Source of the DNA: Kluyvera georgiana ATCC 51603
GTDB lineage: Bacteria > Pseudomonadota > Gammaproteobacteria > Enterobacterales > Enterobacteriaceae
Direction of reading: 5' to 3'
Length of the DNA: 46,176 nucleotides
Assembly (NCBI RefSeq): GCF_001654985.1
Contig: NZ_LXEU01000016.1
Location: 1 to 46,176, forward strand
The position numbers and the translations under genes are program-made. The notes under the pieces were generated by a model, which saw nothing but the letters and a program-made list of their open reading frames with translations, searched no databases and was not told the origin of the DNA. Below, piece after piece: positions 10,198 to 17,031 of this stretch (the stretch's first letter is position 1; every line of letters begins with the position of its first letter).

Positions 10198-10285
10198 AAA
10201 AACTGCACCTTACTTCGTTGGATGTCCAACTTTTTGGGTGCAGTTCACCAAAGCAGGTTTTTGTTCACCGGTTATTTTGTTGTGG

Positions 10286-10669
10286 TTACTTTTTGCGCCA
10301 TTCCTTTTCCACTTTATTCGCGAAGGCATCGCACTGACGCGCATATTCCGGGTTATAGAGCAGCTCCGACTGCGAAAGCTGCATGGCGGTCATGCTGCCA
10401 CTACGCGCATTTGATTCGAGCCAGGTTCTGCCATAGGTTTTGTTCATCACCTGAAGTACCCGGTTGAATACCGGTCCGTTAAAGCGGGCATTGAGATTAA
10501 CGCCTTTTACCTGAAGGCCACTGTCACTGGTCTGGGTCAGGCGGGTGGAGTACATCGCGCAGAAGGTCGAGTTGGTAATCATCTGAGCGTCAGCCTGCTC
10601 ATCGGCAAATGCACTGTGGCTGAAGGCGGAAAGCAGAATGGTGGCGGTTAACAGTTTAAGAATTTTCAT
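10286..10669 (-). CDS. Small secreted (periplasmic) protein of unknown function
   Basis: About 127 residues. Two adjacent ATGs (10672 and 10669) are possible; the second has better spacing from AAGGG. A typical signal peptide (M-K-I-L-K, hydrophobic core, A-F-S-H-S-A-F-A) should be cleaved before D-E-Q near residue 22. The mature part has two cysteines (F-C-A-M-Y and R-Q-C-D-A-F) that could form a disulfide in the periplasm. It ends with K-V-E-K-E-W-R-K-K, a common tail of small periplasmic proteins from mobile elements. It lies 74 bp downstream of the HTH gene and just before a Rho-independent terminator, so it is the last gene of that unit. I do not recognise a named family. Confidence 0.65.
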   Translation of the reverse strand: MKILKLLTATILLSAFSHSAFADEQADAQMITNSTFCAMYSTRLTQTSDSGLQVKGVNLNARFNGPVFNRVLQVMNKTYGRTWLESNARSGSMTAMQLSQSELLYNPEYARQCDAFANKVEKEWRKK

Positions 10670-10746
10670 CATTTTCCCTTATGGATTAAAAAGCGGAGAC
10701 AGCCTGCCACACGGAGTGGTCAGGAGATGTCCGGCAGAGAAAAAAG

Positions 10747-10986
10747 TCAGGGTTTCAGCGAGGGAGCCAGTCGCCAGCGGTGAGGGCCAGCGGATTCAAG
10801 CACAAAGGCCAGATGGGTGAGGTCCCGTCTTGCCGTACGGGGAGAGACGTCAAATCGTCGGGTGATATAGCGAACAGATATTGTCTGACCGTAAAACAGC
10901 ACCATGGTCAGGCGGATAAGCCGTTCTCCCTGTCCGGTAGCGTGTTGCCTGCGACGATTAACGTTCATCGTTGCCATACGCGCCAT
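10747..10986 (-). CDS. HTH-only DeoR-type DNA-binding protein (79 aa)
   Basis: A small basic protein with a single winged HTH: R-L-I-R-L-T-M-V-L-F-Y-G-Q, then I-S-V-R-Y-I-T-R-R-F-D-V-S-P-R-T-A-R-R-D-L (~35-57), and a short wing ending W-R-L-A. It resembles the N-terminal HTH of the WYL regulator at 7141-7854 but has no effector domain. The ATG at 10986 is preceded by AGGGGA; internal ATGs at 10977 and 10968 are also possible. It overlaps the end of the LRAT-like gene by 22 bp, which implies translational coupling. It may act as a local repressor or as an antagonist of the full-length regulator; both are inferences. Confidence 0.72.
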   Translation of the reverse strand: MARMATMNVNRRRQHATGQGERLIRLTMVLFYGQTISVRYITRRFDVSPRTARRDLTHLAFVLESAGPHRWRLAPSLKP

Positions 10987-11429
10987 CGGTCCCCTTTCTG
11001 AAAAGAATCGAGATGTCTGGCAAGCCAGATATCAGGGCACGAATCGCCGGTAACGCAGCGTGCAGTAAACCGGTGGCAGTTAAAGTCGAGCAGGCTGTAG
11101 GGATAGCGCTGACCCACTGCCGCCTGTGCCCGTTCAGCGGCCTGCGTACAACCCTGTGGCGTTAAATCCATACAGTCGGTATACACCGAGATAGCGGAGT
11201 TCCAGCCATCGAGCCGGTCAAGAAACCCTTTGGCCTTACTTTTGATAACGGTTCCATCTCCATCAAGATGAACAATATCGCCATTACCCACATAGATACC
11301 GCTGTGTGCGGCAAGGCCAAAAAGCAGTTCGCACTGCACGATACCGCCGTAAGCCGGTTCATCGACGCAGGTGAGAATGCAGTTATCGATAAATGAATCC
11401 ACGAAGTTCAGCAGCAGAAGCCGGTACAT
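10965..11429 (-). CDS. LRAT-domain (permuted papain-fold) protein
   Basis: A 154-residue protein from the ATG at 11429, which has AAGGAA about nine bases upstream; a longer in-frame extension to 11585 overlaps the previous gene and is not credible. The conserved LRAT/NlpC-P60 features are visible: an H-S-G-I-Y-V-G segment with the first histidine, I-V-H-L with the second, and N-C-H-R-F in the C-terminal half with the nucleophilic cysteine. LRAT-like enzymes move acyl groups on lipids through a thioester; related circularly permuted NlpC/P60 proteins cleave amide or ester bonds. No signal peptide, so cytoplasmic or membrane-peripheral action is expected. It sits between the DUF2787 gene (58 bp gap) and the HTH gene (overlap). 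The substrate is unknown. Confidence 0.75.
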   Translation of the reverse strand: MYRLLLLNFVDSFIDNCILTCVDEPAYGGIVQCELLFGLAAHSGIYVGNGDIVHLDGDGTVIKSKAKGFLDRLDGWNSAISVYTDCMDLTPQGCTQAAERAQAAVGQRYPYSLLDFNCHRFTARCVTGDSCPDIWLARHLDSFQKGDRWRVWQR

Positions 11430-11487
11430 AACATTCAGTTCCTTACTACGGGGGAGAGGGGGGATGCGTGGGAAACCGGGTGAATAC

Positions 11488-11916
11488 TCAGCTTTCCCAC
11501 AACGTACGGACCGTGAAAACCCCCATATCGTGGTAAGCCATAAAGTTATGCTCCCACAGCGACCAGCACTCACGGGCGTCGGCATGAGAGATTTCGCCGC
11601 AGCGGGAAAGCCACGTGTACCGATGCGTCCAGCTCACATCGACATCTTTTTCAAGCTCAGGCCACGGATGCCCTGCATAGTGAAAATCGGTAACGTAATC
11701 GAGATGCCAGTCTTCTCCGGCAGGGATGAGGCGTATTTCGACCGGATGCCAGCCACCCGTTTCCGGTGAGTATTCAGGGTCACGAAAATTAATGGTTAAT
11801 CCGGTGATGGGGTGACGATGAGGCGGTTTTTGCGCGACGATATCCAGAAGCATTTGGGTGAACGACCGGGAGAGCGGCAGCACATAGCCGCCCTGCAATA
11901 TAGCGGGTGATGACAT
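11488..11916 (-). CDS. DUF2787 family protein
   Basis: A 142-residue protein that I assign to DUF2787 from its layout: I-T-G-L-T-I-N-F-R-D-P-E-Y-S-P-E-T-G-G-W-H-P-V-E-I-R followed by W-H-L-D-Y-V-T-D-F-H-Y-A-G and ending in an aromatic stretch with F-M-A-Y-H-D-M-G-V-F. Members occur on integrative elements and plasmids of enterobacteria and vibrios; no function is established. No signal peptide. It lies 47 bp behind the preceding gene of the operon. The alternating aromatic strands suggest a beta-rich fold. Confidence 0.7.
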   Translation of the reverse strand: MSSPAILQGGYVLPLSRSFTQMLLDIVAQKPPHRHPITGLTINFRDPEYSPETGGWHPVEIRLIPAGEDWHLDYVTDFHYAGHPWPELEKDVDVSWTHRYTWLSRCGEISHADARECWSLWEHNFMAYHDMGVFTVRTLWES

Positions 11917-11963
11917 AGTGAATTTCCTTTTTAAGGGGTATGGAACACAGAAAAAGCGGGGGG

Positions 11964-12395
11964 TTAGTCCTGGCTGAGCGTAGCAAGCTGCGTCATACGA
12001 TGCGGCCAGTCGGCATAACAGCGGTGCATAAAGAGCCTGCTGCTGTCCGCTTCGATAAGACAGATATCCGGGCTTCTCAGTACAGCGGCAAGAAACCCGG
12101 CGTTGTTGGTGCTGCCCTGACCAAACAACGGGCGGAACACCCGGGACGGAAAGCTGTCCTGCTGCTGTTCAAGAATGGCGTGAATCGCATCAAGCCTTAT
12201 CCACTCGCGGGAGAACAGGCCCCCTTCACCATTGGCGGTCAGGCGCAGGGCAAGGCTTCCGGTTTCATCCTCCTGACCCAGCTCATACGTCAGCAGCCCC
12301 TTACTGTGGGGACTGATTTTCTCTGCTTCCCCGCTGTAGAACACGGTATAGCTTTCGGTGACAGCGGCTTCGGTAGCGATTTTTTTCTTACTCAT
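11964..12395 (-). CDS. Unrecognised protein in island operon (143 aa)
   Basis: I do not recognise a family. The start ATG at 12395 overlaps the stop of the upstream gene by eight bases, which implies coupled translation. The protein begins with a lysine-rich M-S-K-K-K and has a beta-rich N-terminal half (Y-T-V-F-Y-S-G-E-A-E-K-I; T-G-S-L-A-L-R-L-T-A-N-G-E-G-G-L-F-S-R-E-W-I-R-L). The C-terminal half is helical with two cysteines. The E-W-I-R-L-D-A-I segment recalls small effect/immunity-like modules, but this is only a resemblance. It has no signal peptide and no membrane segment. Confidence 0.62.
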   Translation of the reverse strand: MSKKKIATEAAVTESYTVFYSGEAEKISPHSKGLLTYELGQEDETGSLALRLTANGEGGLFSREWIRLDAIHAILEQQQDSFPSRVFRPLFGQGSTNNAGFLAAVLRSPDICLIEADSSRLFMHRCYADWPHRMTQLATLSQD

Positions 12396-12741
12396 GGTTC
12401 AGCGCCTCAATCAGATTCTGTAGCTCAGTGATAACGGTCGTGTCCGGGAACACCAGATAGATACCCTGTCCGTTATCGCAGACGATACCGAGCAGGAGAT
12501 ACCAGCCATCATCAAGCGCGGTGACGTATTCCGGGTTAGCCAGTGCGACTGCCAGCAGCGGGTCTTCGGGGAGCGTGTCATCGTGGTTGAGATGCCAGAG
12601 CAGGGTTCCCGTTTCGTTCCAGAAGGCGGTAAACAGGTCGATATCCTCGACAGGTCCAAGGATTTCATTGCTGAGGGCTTCCAGCGCGGAGGCGGGCAGG
12701 TTGAGGAGAGGAAGACTGGTGGGAGTAGTAAGTTTAAACAT
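12388..12741 (-). CDS. Unrecognised acidic protein, first gene of island operon (117 aa)
   Basis: Likely the first gene of the minus-strand operon. The ATG at 12741 has GGAGA five bases upstream; the ATG at 12753 overlaps that ribosome site and is rejected. The protein is strongly acidic, with a Leu/Pro-rich N-terminus and a C-terminal part that alternates hydrophobic strands (W-Y-L-L-L-G-I-V-C; G-I-Y-L-V-F-P-D-T-T-V-I). I do not recognise the family. Small acidic proteins at the head of element operons include anti-restriction-type DNA mimics and immunity-like proteins; there is no direct evidence for either. The AT-rich DNA upstream should hold the promoter. Confidence 0.62.
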   Translation of the reverse strand: MFKLTTPTSLPLLNLPASALEALSNEILGPVEDIDLFTAFWNETGTLLWHLNHDDTLPEDPLLAVALANPEYVTALDDGWYLLLGIVCDNGQGIYLVFPDTTVITELQNLIEALNHE

Positions 12742-13260
12742 GATTATCTCCATAAATTATTGATTCATATTGATAATATATTTTTGAATGAGTCTCAGTT
12801 ACATTTTTGCGTGTGTTATAATTTTTCTGGTGTTTATGGGTTTAAATTTAGTGATTGTCTGGCACTAAATCCTGATTTTGTTTGATTATCAGCATTTCAT
12901 AAAAAAACTAGTATGTGCTGTTTTAACTGAAAATGAGAGAAGGCTTGTGCACAATTGCTATTGATTTTCTTACTTATTTTCTCAATCACAAAACGCCTTA
13001 AATAGTTTAAAAAATAATCAGCACCCCATAATCGATATTATTTATGGGGAGAAACGACGTTTAAGCCTGAAAGTGGGGGAGTGGCACTTTCAGGAGATTA
13101 AGGGGGCAAACAGGCCTCTTTAACGCGTGTTTTTCTCACGAAAATGTCAGAGCCGGTGATTTGCACTTCAGTATTTCTGCCAATACTATTCGCTCCATGT
13201 GCTGGCCAGCATCTAACTCAATACCCTTAATCTGTATTAATTGAGCGAGATGTATGCATT
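12742..13260. promoter_or_regulatory. Divergent regulatory region with two perfect hairpins
   Basis: About 520 bp of AT-rich DNA separates the minus-strand operon from the plus-strand recombinase gene, so promoters for both should lie here. Two inverted repeats stand out: CCCCATAA (13024-13031) with TTATGGGG (13042-13049), and CCTGAAAGTG (13066-13075) with CACTTTCAGG (13085-13094). The second has 10-bp perfect arms and a 9-base loop and is not followed by a T-run. They could be operators or part of a structured RNA. No open frame in the region is credible. Confidence 0.5.
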
Positions 13261-14571
13261 ATGAAACCCGATAGTTCTTTAAACCAAATAACGCAGGCAA
13301 TGAAACGGAATGATTTTGATTCTGTGGATGGTCGCTTTTGTGAGTCATCGCAAAACATGAAAACCAGCGTTGACGTTGAAGATTACTGTATTGAAGTAAT
13401 GGTTCGACATCGCAGCCCAAAGAATCAAAGAGAGGCATTCACTAAAGCTTATTTTGATGAGTGTAAAGCCCGTGCAATACAAACTGGCCGGACTATCGAA
13501 GCCAGCGATACAAAATGTACCGGGCTTAAGGCTATATTCCATTCGTCCGGACGCATTAAGTTTATTGTCCGCAAAAGTATTCGCGGAAAGAATGTTTACG
13601 TTGCCGTAGGAAGTTACCCTGCATTTTCCATTAATAACGCAAGGGAGCATGCCTTTAAAATAATTCAGGAGCTTAAGGCTTCCGTTGAGACTTATGGTGA
13701 GCGTTTTCTTACGCACAGCAAAATAACGTTTAATGAACTTGTGGAACAGTATGTGAAATGCGTACTCAGCACGGGCGTTAAGCGTTCAGCTAACACCGAC
13801 CTTTCTAAGATCCGTAAATATCTGCGCCCTCTTCTCGGTGACAAAAAGCTGGCAGGTATGACGGAGGCAGATGTTCTGAGCTATCTGCATAATCTCGATC
13901 TCAAGCCTGCCACCCGCAACCGCCATCTGGCGCTCATTAAAGCGGTGTTTACCTGGGCTATACGCATGGGATACATCAGCCGCTCTCCGGCGCTTTATAT
14001 CAAAGCGCTGCCTGAAGTGACGTCAGATCGCCGTGCCATGGATGACTCCCAGCTTCAGCGCTGGATGGACGTCTGTGAGCGCTGGCGTAATGGTAAACCC
14101 GATCATGAAGCCCTTGCTCTGCTCATGTTCCTTGCCCTGACGGGGCTGCGTCTGGGGGAAACCCGTCATCTTCGCCTTGAAGATGTGGACTGGAGCCGGA
14201 AGGTTATCACCCTGCGCCATACCAAAAATGGCAAGCTCCGCCGTGTACCGGTATGTGATAAGGCTTTCGTTCTTCTGACAGAACAGCGTCAGCATCTGGG
14301 TGATGAAGGCTGGGTATTTCCGGGCAAGGGGACCGACAATCCGGTTTCTGAGCCACGTCGCCTGCAAAAACGACTTTGTGAGGCTGCGGGTATTCCACCG
14401 TTCACCATCCATGAGATGCGTCATACCTTTGCGACAAAGCTCATTGAGAGCGGGGCTGACATTCATACCGTCAAAGACTTACTCGGTCACAGCACTATCA
14501 AAGTAACCGAAATATATGTGCACAGTTCGCCCGCGCGTTACCACGAAGTCGTTAACCGGGCGATGGGGTAA
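13261..14571 (+). CDS. Tyrosine recombinase (integrase family), first copy
   Basis: A 436-residue tyrosine recombinase with a complete active site: Arg297 in L-T-G-L-R-L-G-E, Lys322 in T-K-N-G-K, His384 and Arg387 in H-E-M-R-H-T-F, His410 in L-L-G-H-S and Tyr419 in T-E-I-Y-V-H. A core-binding SAM-like domain spans ~155-235, and an arm-binding-like segment lies around 90-135 (V-A-V-G-S-Y-P-A-F-S-I-N-N-A-R-E-H). The first ~45 residues are unusual. It is not beside the tRNA: the second integrase (17032-18216) is. A DUF927 gene follows 70 bp downstream in the same direction. It may serve a second element, resolve dimers, or be the integrase of an older nested island. Confidence 0.9.
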   Translation: MKPDSSLNQITQAMKRNDFDSVDGRFCESSQNMKTSVDVEDYCIEVMVRHRSPKNQREAFTKAYFDECKARAIQTGRTIEASDTKCTGLKAIFHSSGRIKFIVRKSIRGKNVYVAVGSYPAFSINNAREHAFKIIQELKASVETYGERFLTHSKITFNELVEQYVKCVLSTGVKRSANTDLSKIRKYLRPLLGDKKLAGMTEADVLSYLHNLDLKPATRNRHLALIKAVFTWAIRMGYISRSPALYIKALPEVTSDRRAMDDSQLQRWMDVCERWRNGKPDHEALALLMFLALTGLRLGETRHLRLEDVDWSRKVITLRHTKNGKLRRVPVCDKAFVLLTEQRQHLGDEGWVFPGKGTDNPVSEPRRLQKRLCEAAGIPPFTIHEMRHTFATKLIESGADIHTVKDLLGHSTIKVTEIYVHSSPARYHEVVNRAMG

Positions 14572-14656
14572 CAACCTTCACTCAACGGTATGGTTTTTAA
14601 CTATGGTCCTGATGCCACCCGTTTTCTGACGGTGGCGTAATTTGATGGTAATACAC

Positions 14657-16570
14657 ATGAATAAAAAAGTGACAACCAATGTTCCTAAGGTTTCCGGGAT
14701 TAAGCGTATTCGCGCTTTTGCTGACCGCGACAACAATTTCACCAAAATGTCGGAGGCAATTATCAGGCGTGCTGAAAACACTGAAGTCGGTGAAGATGAT
14801 ATCGCTTCACTCGGTATTAGTGATGGGCTGCCACGGCATTATGTGAATACAGCGGATGGCCTTTTCTACATCGGTGGACAGAAACCAGTGCTGGTTTGCG
14901 GTACGCCAGTTGTGCCTGTCGCCCTGTTTTGTGGGAAAGATAAGGCGTCCAGTCTTGGGATCAGCCTGATGACCGGTAACGGGCTGGGTAAGTATGTTAA
15001 GGCCCAGGTGAGCTTTGAGGATATTGTTCAGAGTGGTGCTCAGGTTATGGGCAGACTGGCAGGTCGTGGATTTTGTGTTGGCCCCTCTCCACAGCAGCTT
15101 GCTCTTTTTGACCGTTTTATTCAGTGCTGCCGGAGTTTACCGCTGCCTGTCTATCTGATGGCAGATGCAATGGGATTCGTTTCGGAGGATATGGCCTTTT
15201 TACATGGTCATGAGCCTGTTGTGACCTCTCTGACCGGGTTTGATTATCTGCTGCCGGGATTCCGCGTGCGTCCCGGACTGCACAAAGGCGGGGCTCTGGA
15301 GGAGTGGATTAACCTCATTCGGGAAAATGTCCATGGCTGGGCGCAGACCTTTGCGCTGGGTGCGTCCTTTGCTTCGATGCTTCTGGTTCCTGCCGGTATG
15401 GATGTGGGCATGTTTCATTTCCACGGCGTATCCACGACGGGTAAAACGCTTCTTCTGATGCTGGGCGCATCGGTTCATGGTGATGGCAGCGAGCCGGGCA
15501 GTGGGGGACAAGTGAATATTATTCGCTGGAATACCACGCCGAACGCGATGGAGCGCCTTCTCGCTGACTATTCTGGTCTGGTCGCCTGCGTCGATGAACT
15601 GGGCGCGAGTAATCATAAGCAACTTTCCTCACTGCTTTACAACATTACGTCAGGTACGGCAAAAGAGCGCCTGAACCGTGGCCTGACGGCAGATGAGCCG
15701 TTTAAATGGCGCATGTTTATTCTCTCCACCGGGGAGATGTCAATCTCCGAAAAGCTGGCTGAACAGAAAGCCGTGCTACAGGGGGGGCAGGAGCACAGGG
15801 CCATCAGTATGGAACTGCTGCCTGAGGATGCTCAAAAACCGGATGAACCGGTATCAGAAACACGTGCCCGTGCAGATGCACTGAAGACGGGGCTGGCAGA
15901 GGCTTATGGTCATGCCGGACCTGCATTTATCGGCAAACTGTTATCCGAAAAAAATGCGGCTGGCAGTCTTTGCACCTACGCAGAGTTTTCATCCTGGCTC
16001 CAGGAACAGACAGATGCCTGCTGTAACGCACTGGAAGAGGCCCTGAGGGATGAAGGGCGTGATATTACCCGCGTTCAGCGGCGCGGACTGAAAAGATTTG
16101 CGCTGGTATGGCTGGCAGGAGAAAAGGCGCTGAAATACGGCCTTTTACCTTTCAAAAGCGATGCGGTGGCTGAATCCGTTATGTCCGCTGCACGACGCTG
16201 GCTGGATGATAACCAGAATCAGTATAACCCGGTACGTAACATGCTGGAGGAGCTTCAGCTGACGCTGGTGACAAAAAGCAGCAGGCACTTTATCACCCTG
16301 CGTGACGGACATGCACGATGCCCGGGGGATATGTGGGGATTTGTTCATCATAAAACCGGCGACTTCCTGATTTATGAATCGGTTTTTGAAAAGCTCTGTT
16401 CTGAAAAGGGACTTAAGACCGTTGATGTGGCCAGACCGTTAGAGCGTACCGGTTATCTGTCTGGCGAAAGTGCGGGGCACTATAAAAAAAGAGCGCTGAA
16501 GACGATGGCGCAGTCTTACTACCTGGTCAAAAAAGCGTTTCTGAAATGCAATGTGATGACCGAATTTTAA
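14657..16570 (+). CDS. DUF927 P-loop NTPase
   Basis: A large protein of about 637 residues with a DUF927 domain: a long N-terminal region, then a Walker A-like G-V-S-T-T-G-K-T at ~257-264 and a Walker B-like L-V-A-C-V-D-E-L-G at ~308-316. In-frame starts also exist at 14645 (ATG) and 14642 (TTG); 14657 gives M-N-K-K. DUF927 proteins are helicase/primase-linked NTPases carried by phages, plasmids and integrative elements; replication or loading work on the excised element is the likely role. The C-terminal ~200 residues (R-R-G-L-K-R-F-A-L-V-W-L-A-G-E-K-A onward) resemble those of element-borne replication helicases. Downstream lies a small arm-domain-like gene. The operon with the recombinase upstream is likely. 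Confidence 0.82.
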   Translation: MNKKVTTNVPKVSGIKRIRAFADRDNNFTKMSEAIIRRAENTEVGEDDIASLGISDGLPRHYVNTADGLFYIGGQKPVLVCGTPVVPVALFCGKDKASSLGISLMTGNGLGKYVKAQVSFEDIVQSGAQVMGRLAGRGFCVGPSPQQLALFDRFIQCCRSLPLPVYLMADAMGFVSEDMAFLHGHEPVVTSLTGFDYLLPGFRVRPGLHKGGALEEWINLIRENVHGWAQTFALGASFASMLLVPAGMDVGMFHFHGVSTTGKTLLLMLGASVHGDGSEPGSGGQVNIIRWNTTPNAMERLLADYSGLVACVDELGASNHKQLSSLLYNITSGTAKERLNRGLTADEPFKWRMFILSTGEMSISEKLAEQKAVLQGGQEHRAISMELLPEDAQKPDEPVSETRARADALKTGLAEAYGHAGPAFIGKLLSEKNAAGSLCTYAEFSSWLQEQTDACCNALEEALRDEGRDITRVQRRGLKRFALVWLAGEKALKYGLLPFKSDAVAESVMSAARRWLDDNQNQYNPVRNMLEELQLTLVTKSSRHFITLRDGHARCPGDMWGFVHHKTGDFLIYESVFEKLCSEKGLKTVDVARPLERTGYLSGESAGHYKKRALKTMAQSYYLVKKAFLKCNVMTEF

Positions 16571-16619
16571 CTCTGAATATAACCATTTTGACTGAACCAC
16601 AACGAATAAAAGGTGATGT

Positions 16620-16976
16620 ATGATTCCTGAATCAGACGAGTACTATGAGGGTTTTCCTCACGCTATCAGCAGCGAAAATGAAGAAAAAACGTCATTAACT
16701 GATTACACTCTGTTTTACACACTGGCGGAGTGCCTGTATCACGGTATTTCTCGTGAAATCTTCGATGGCAGCGAGCCCGCGCTCCGGGCCGTCATTGCCA
16801 ACGGTGAGATTAAATTCCTGGCTCGTTATACGCTTGAAGGGGCCTGCCATTATGAACCCCTCGGCACGTTTCCACGTATGTCCGTTAACGTCGCCCGCGA
16901 TCGTGCCCGTGAACTCTATAACGCATTTGATGATAACCGGGTGCCGGATGAAGATTATGAGCATATCCCGTTCTGA
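16620..16976 (+). CDS. Small protein resembling a stand-alone integrase arm-binding domain
   Basis: A 118-residue acidic protein starting at an ATG preceded by AAAGGTG. Its C-terminal half reads E-I-K-F-L-A-R-Y-T-L, then Y-E-P-L-G-T-F-P-R-M-S-V-N-V-A-R-D-R-A-R-E-L-Y. This follows the pattern of the DUF4102/arm-binding domain at the front of P4-type integrases (R-Y-x-x-x-G-K-x-x-x-x-x-L-G-x-x-P-x-x-S-L-x-x-A-R-x-x-A), although no catalytic domain follows. The N-terminal 50 residues are acidic. The gene lies 50 bp behind the DUF927 gene and is convergent with the true integrase. A role as recombination modulator is inferred from this likeness only. Confidence 0.62.
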   Translation: MIPESDEYYEGFPHAISSENEEKTSLTDYTLFYTLAECLYHGISREIFDGSEPALRAVIANGEIKFLARYTLEGACHYEPLGTFPRMSVNVARDRARELYNAFDDNRVPDEDYEHIPF

Positions 16977-16992
16977 CTGATGGCTGAACAGT

Positions 16993-17028
16993 AAAAAAAA
17001 GCAGGGGCATTTGCCTCTGCTTTTTTTG
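16993..17028. terminator. Bidirectional Rho-independent terminator
   Basis: A nine-base stem (GCAGGGGC ... GCCTCTGC with one G-T pair, loop ATTT) is flanked by an A-run at 16993-17000 and a T-run at 17021-17027. It lies between the convergent genes ending at 16976 and 17032 and can serve both. Confidence 0.9.
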
Positions 17029-17031
17029 TTA

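Larger units (their letters stand above)
8808..10247 (-). mobile_element. Complete IS150-like element (IS3 family)
   Basis: A 1440-bp element; IS150 is 1443 bp. The ends are imperfect inverted repeats: TGAACTGACCCCATAATG at 8808 onward and, read from 10247 on the minus strand, TGAACTGCACCCAAAAAG, each followed by TTGGACA. The 4-bp sequence CCAA flanks both sides (8804-8807 and 10248-10251) as a target duplication, so the insertion is simple and probably recent. It contains orfA and orfB in overlapping frames with an A6G slippery site. The two frames appear intact. Confidence 0.94.
8793..10262 (-). terminator. Rho-independent terminator split by the IS150-like element
   Basis: Joining the DNA on either side of the IS and keeping one copy of the 4-bp duplication restores a perfect hairpin. 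One arm is AAAAACCTGC (8793-8802), the loop is CCCAAA, and the other arm is GCAGGTTTTT (10253-10262). In the minus direction the stem is followed by a run of T, so this was the terminator of the secreted-protein gene ending at 10286. The IS sits in the loop, so both arms still exist, 1.45 kb apart. Confidence 0.85.

Noticed and set aside
11430..11585. N-terminal extension of the LRAT-like gene
   Set aside because: The extra 52 residues overlap the DUF2787 gene, have no ribosome site and do not fit the family.
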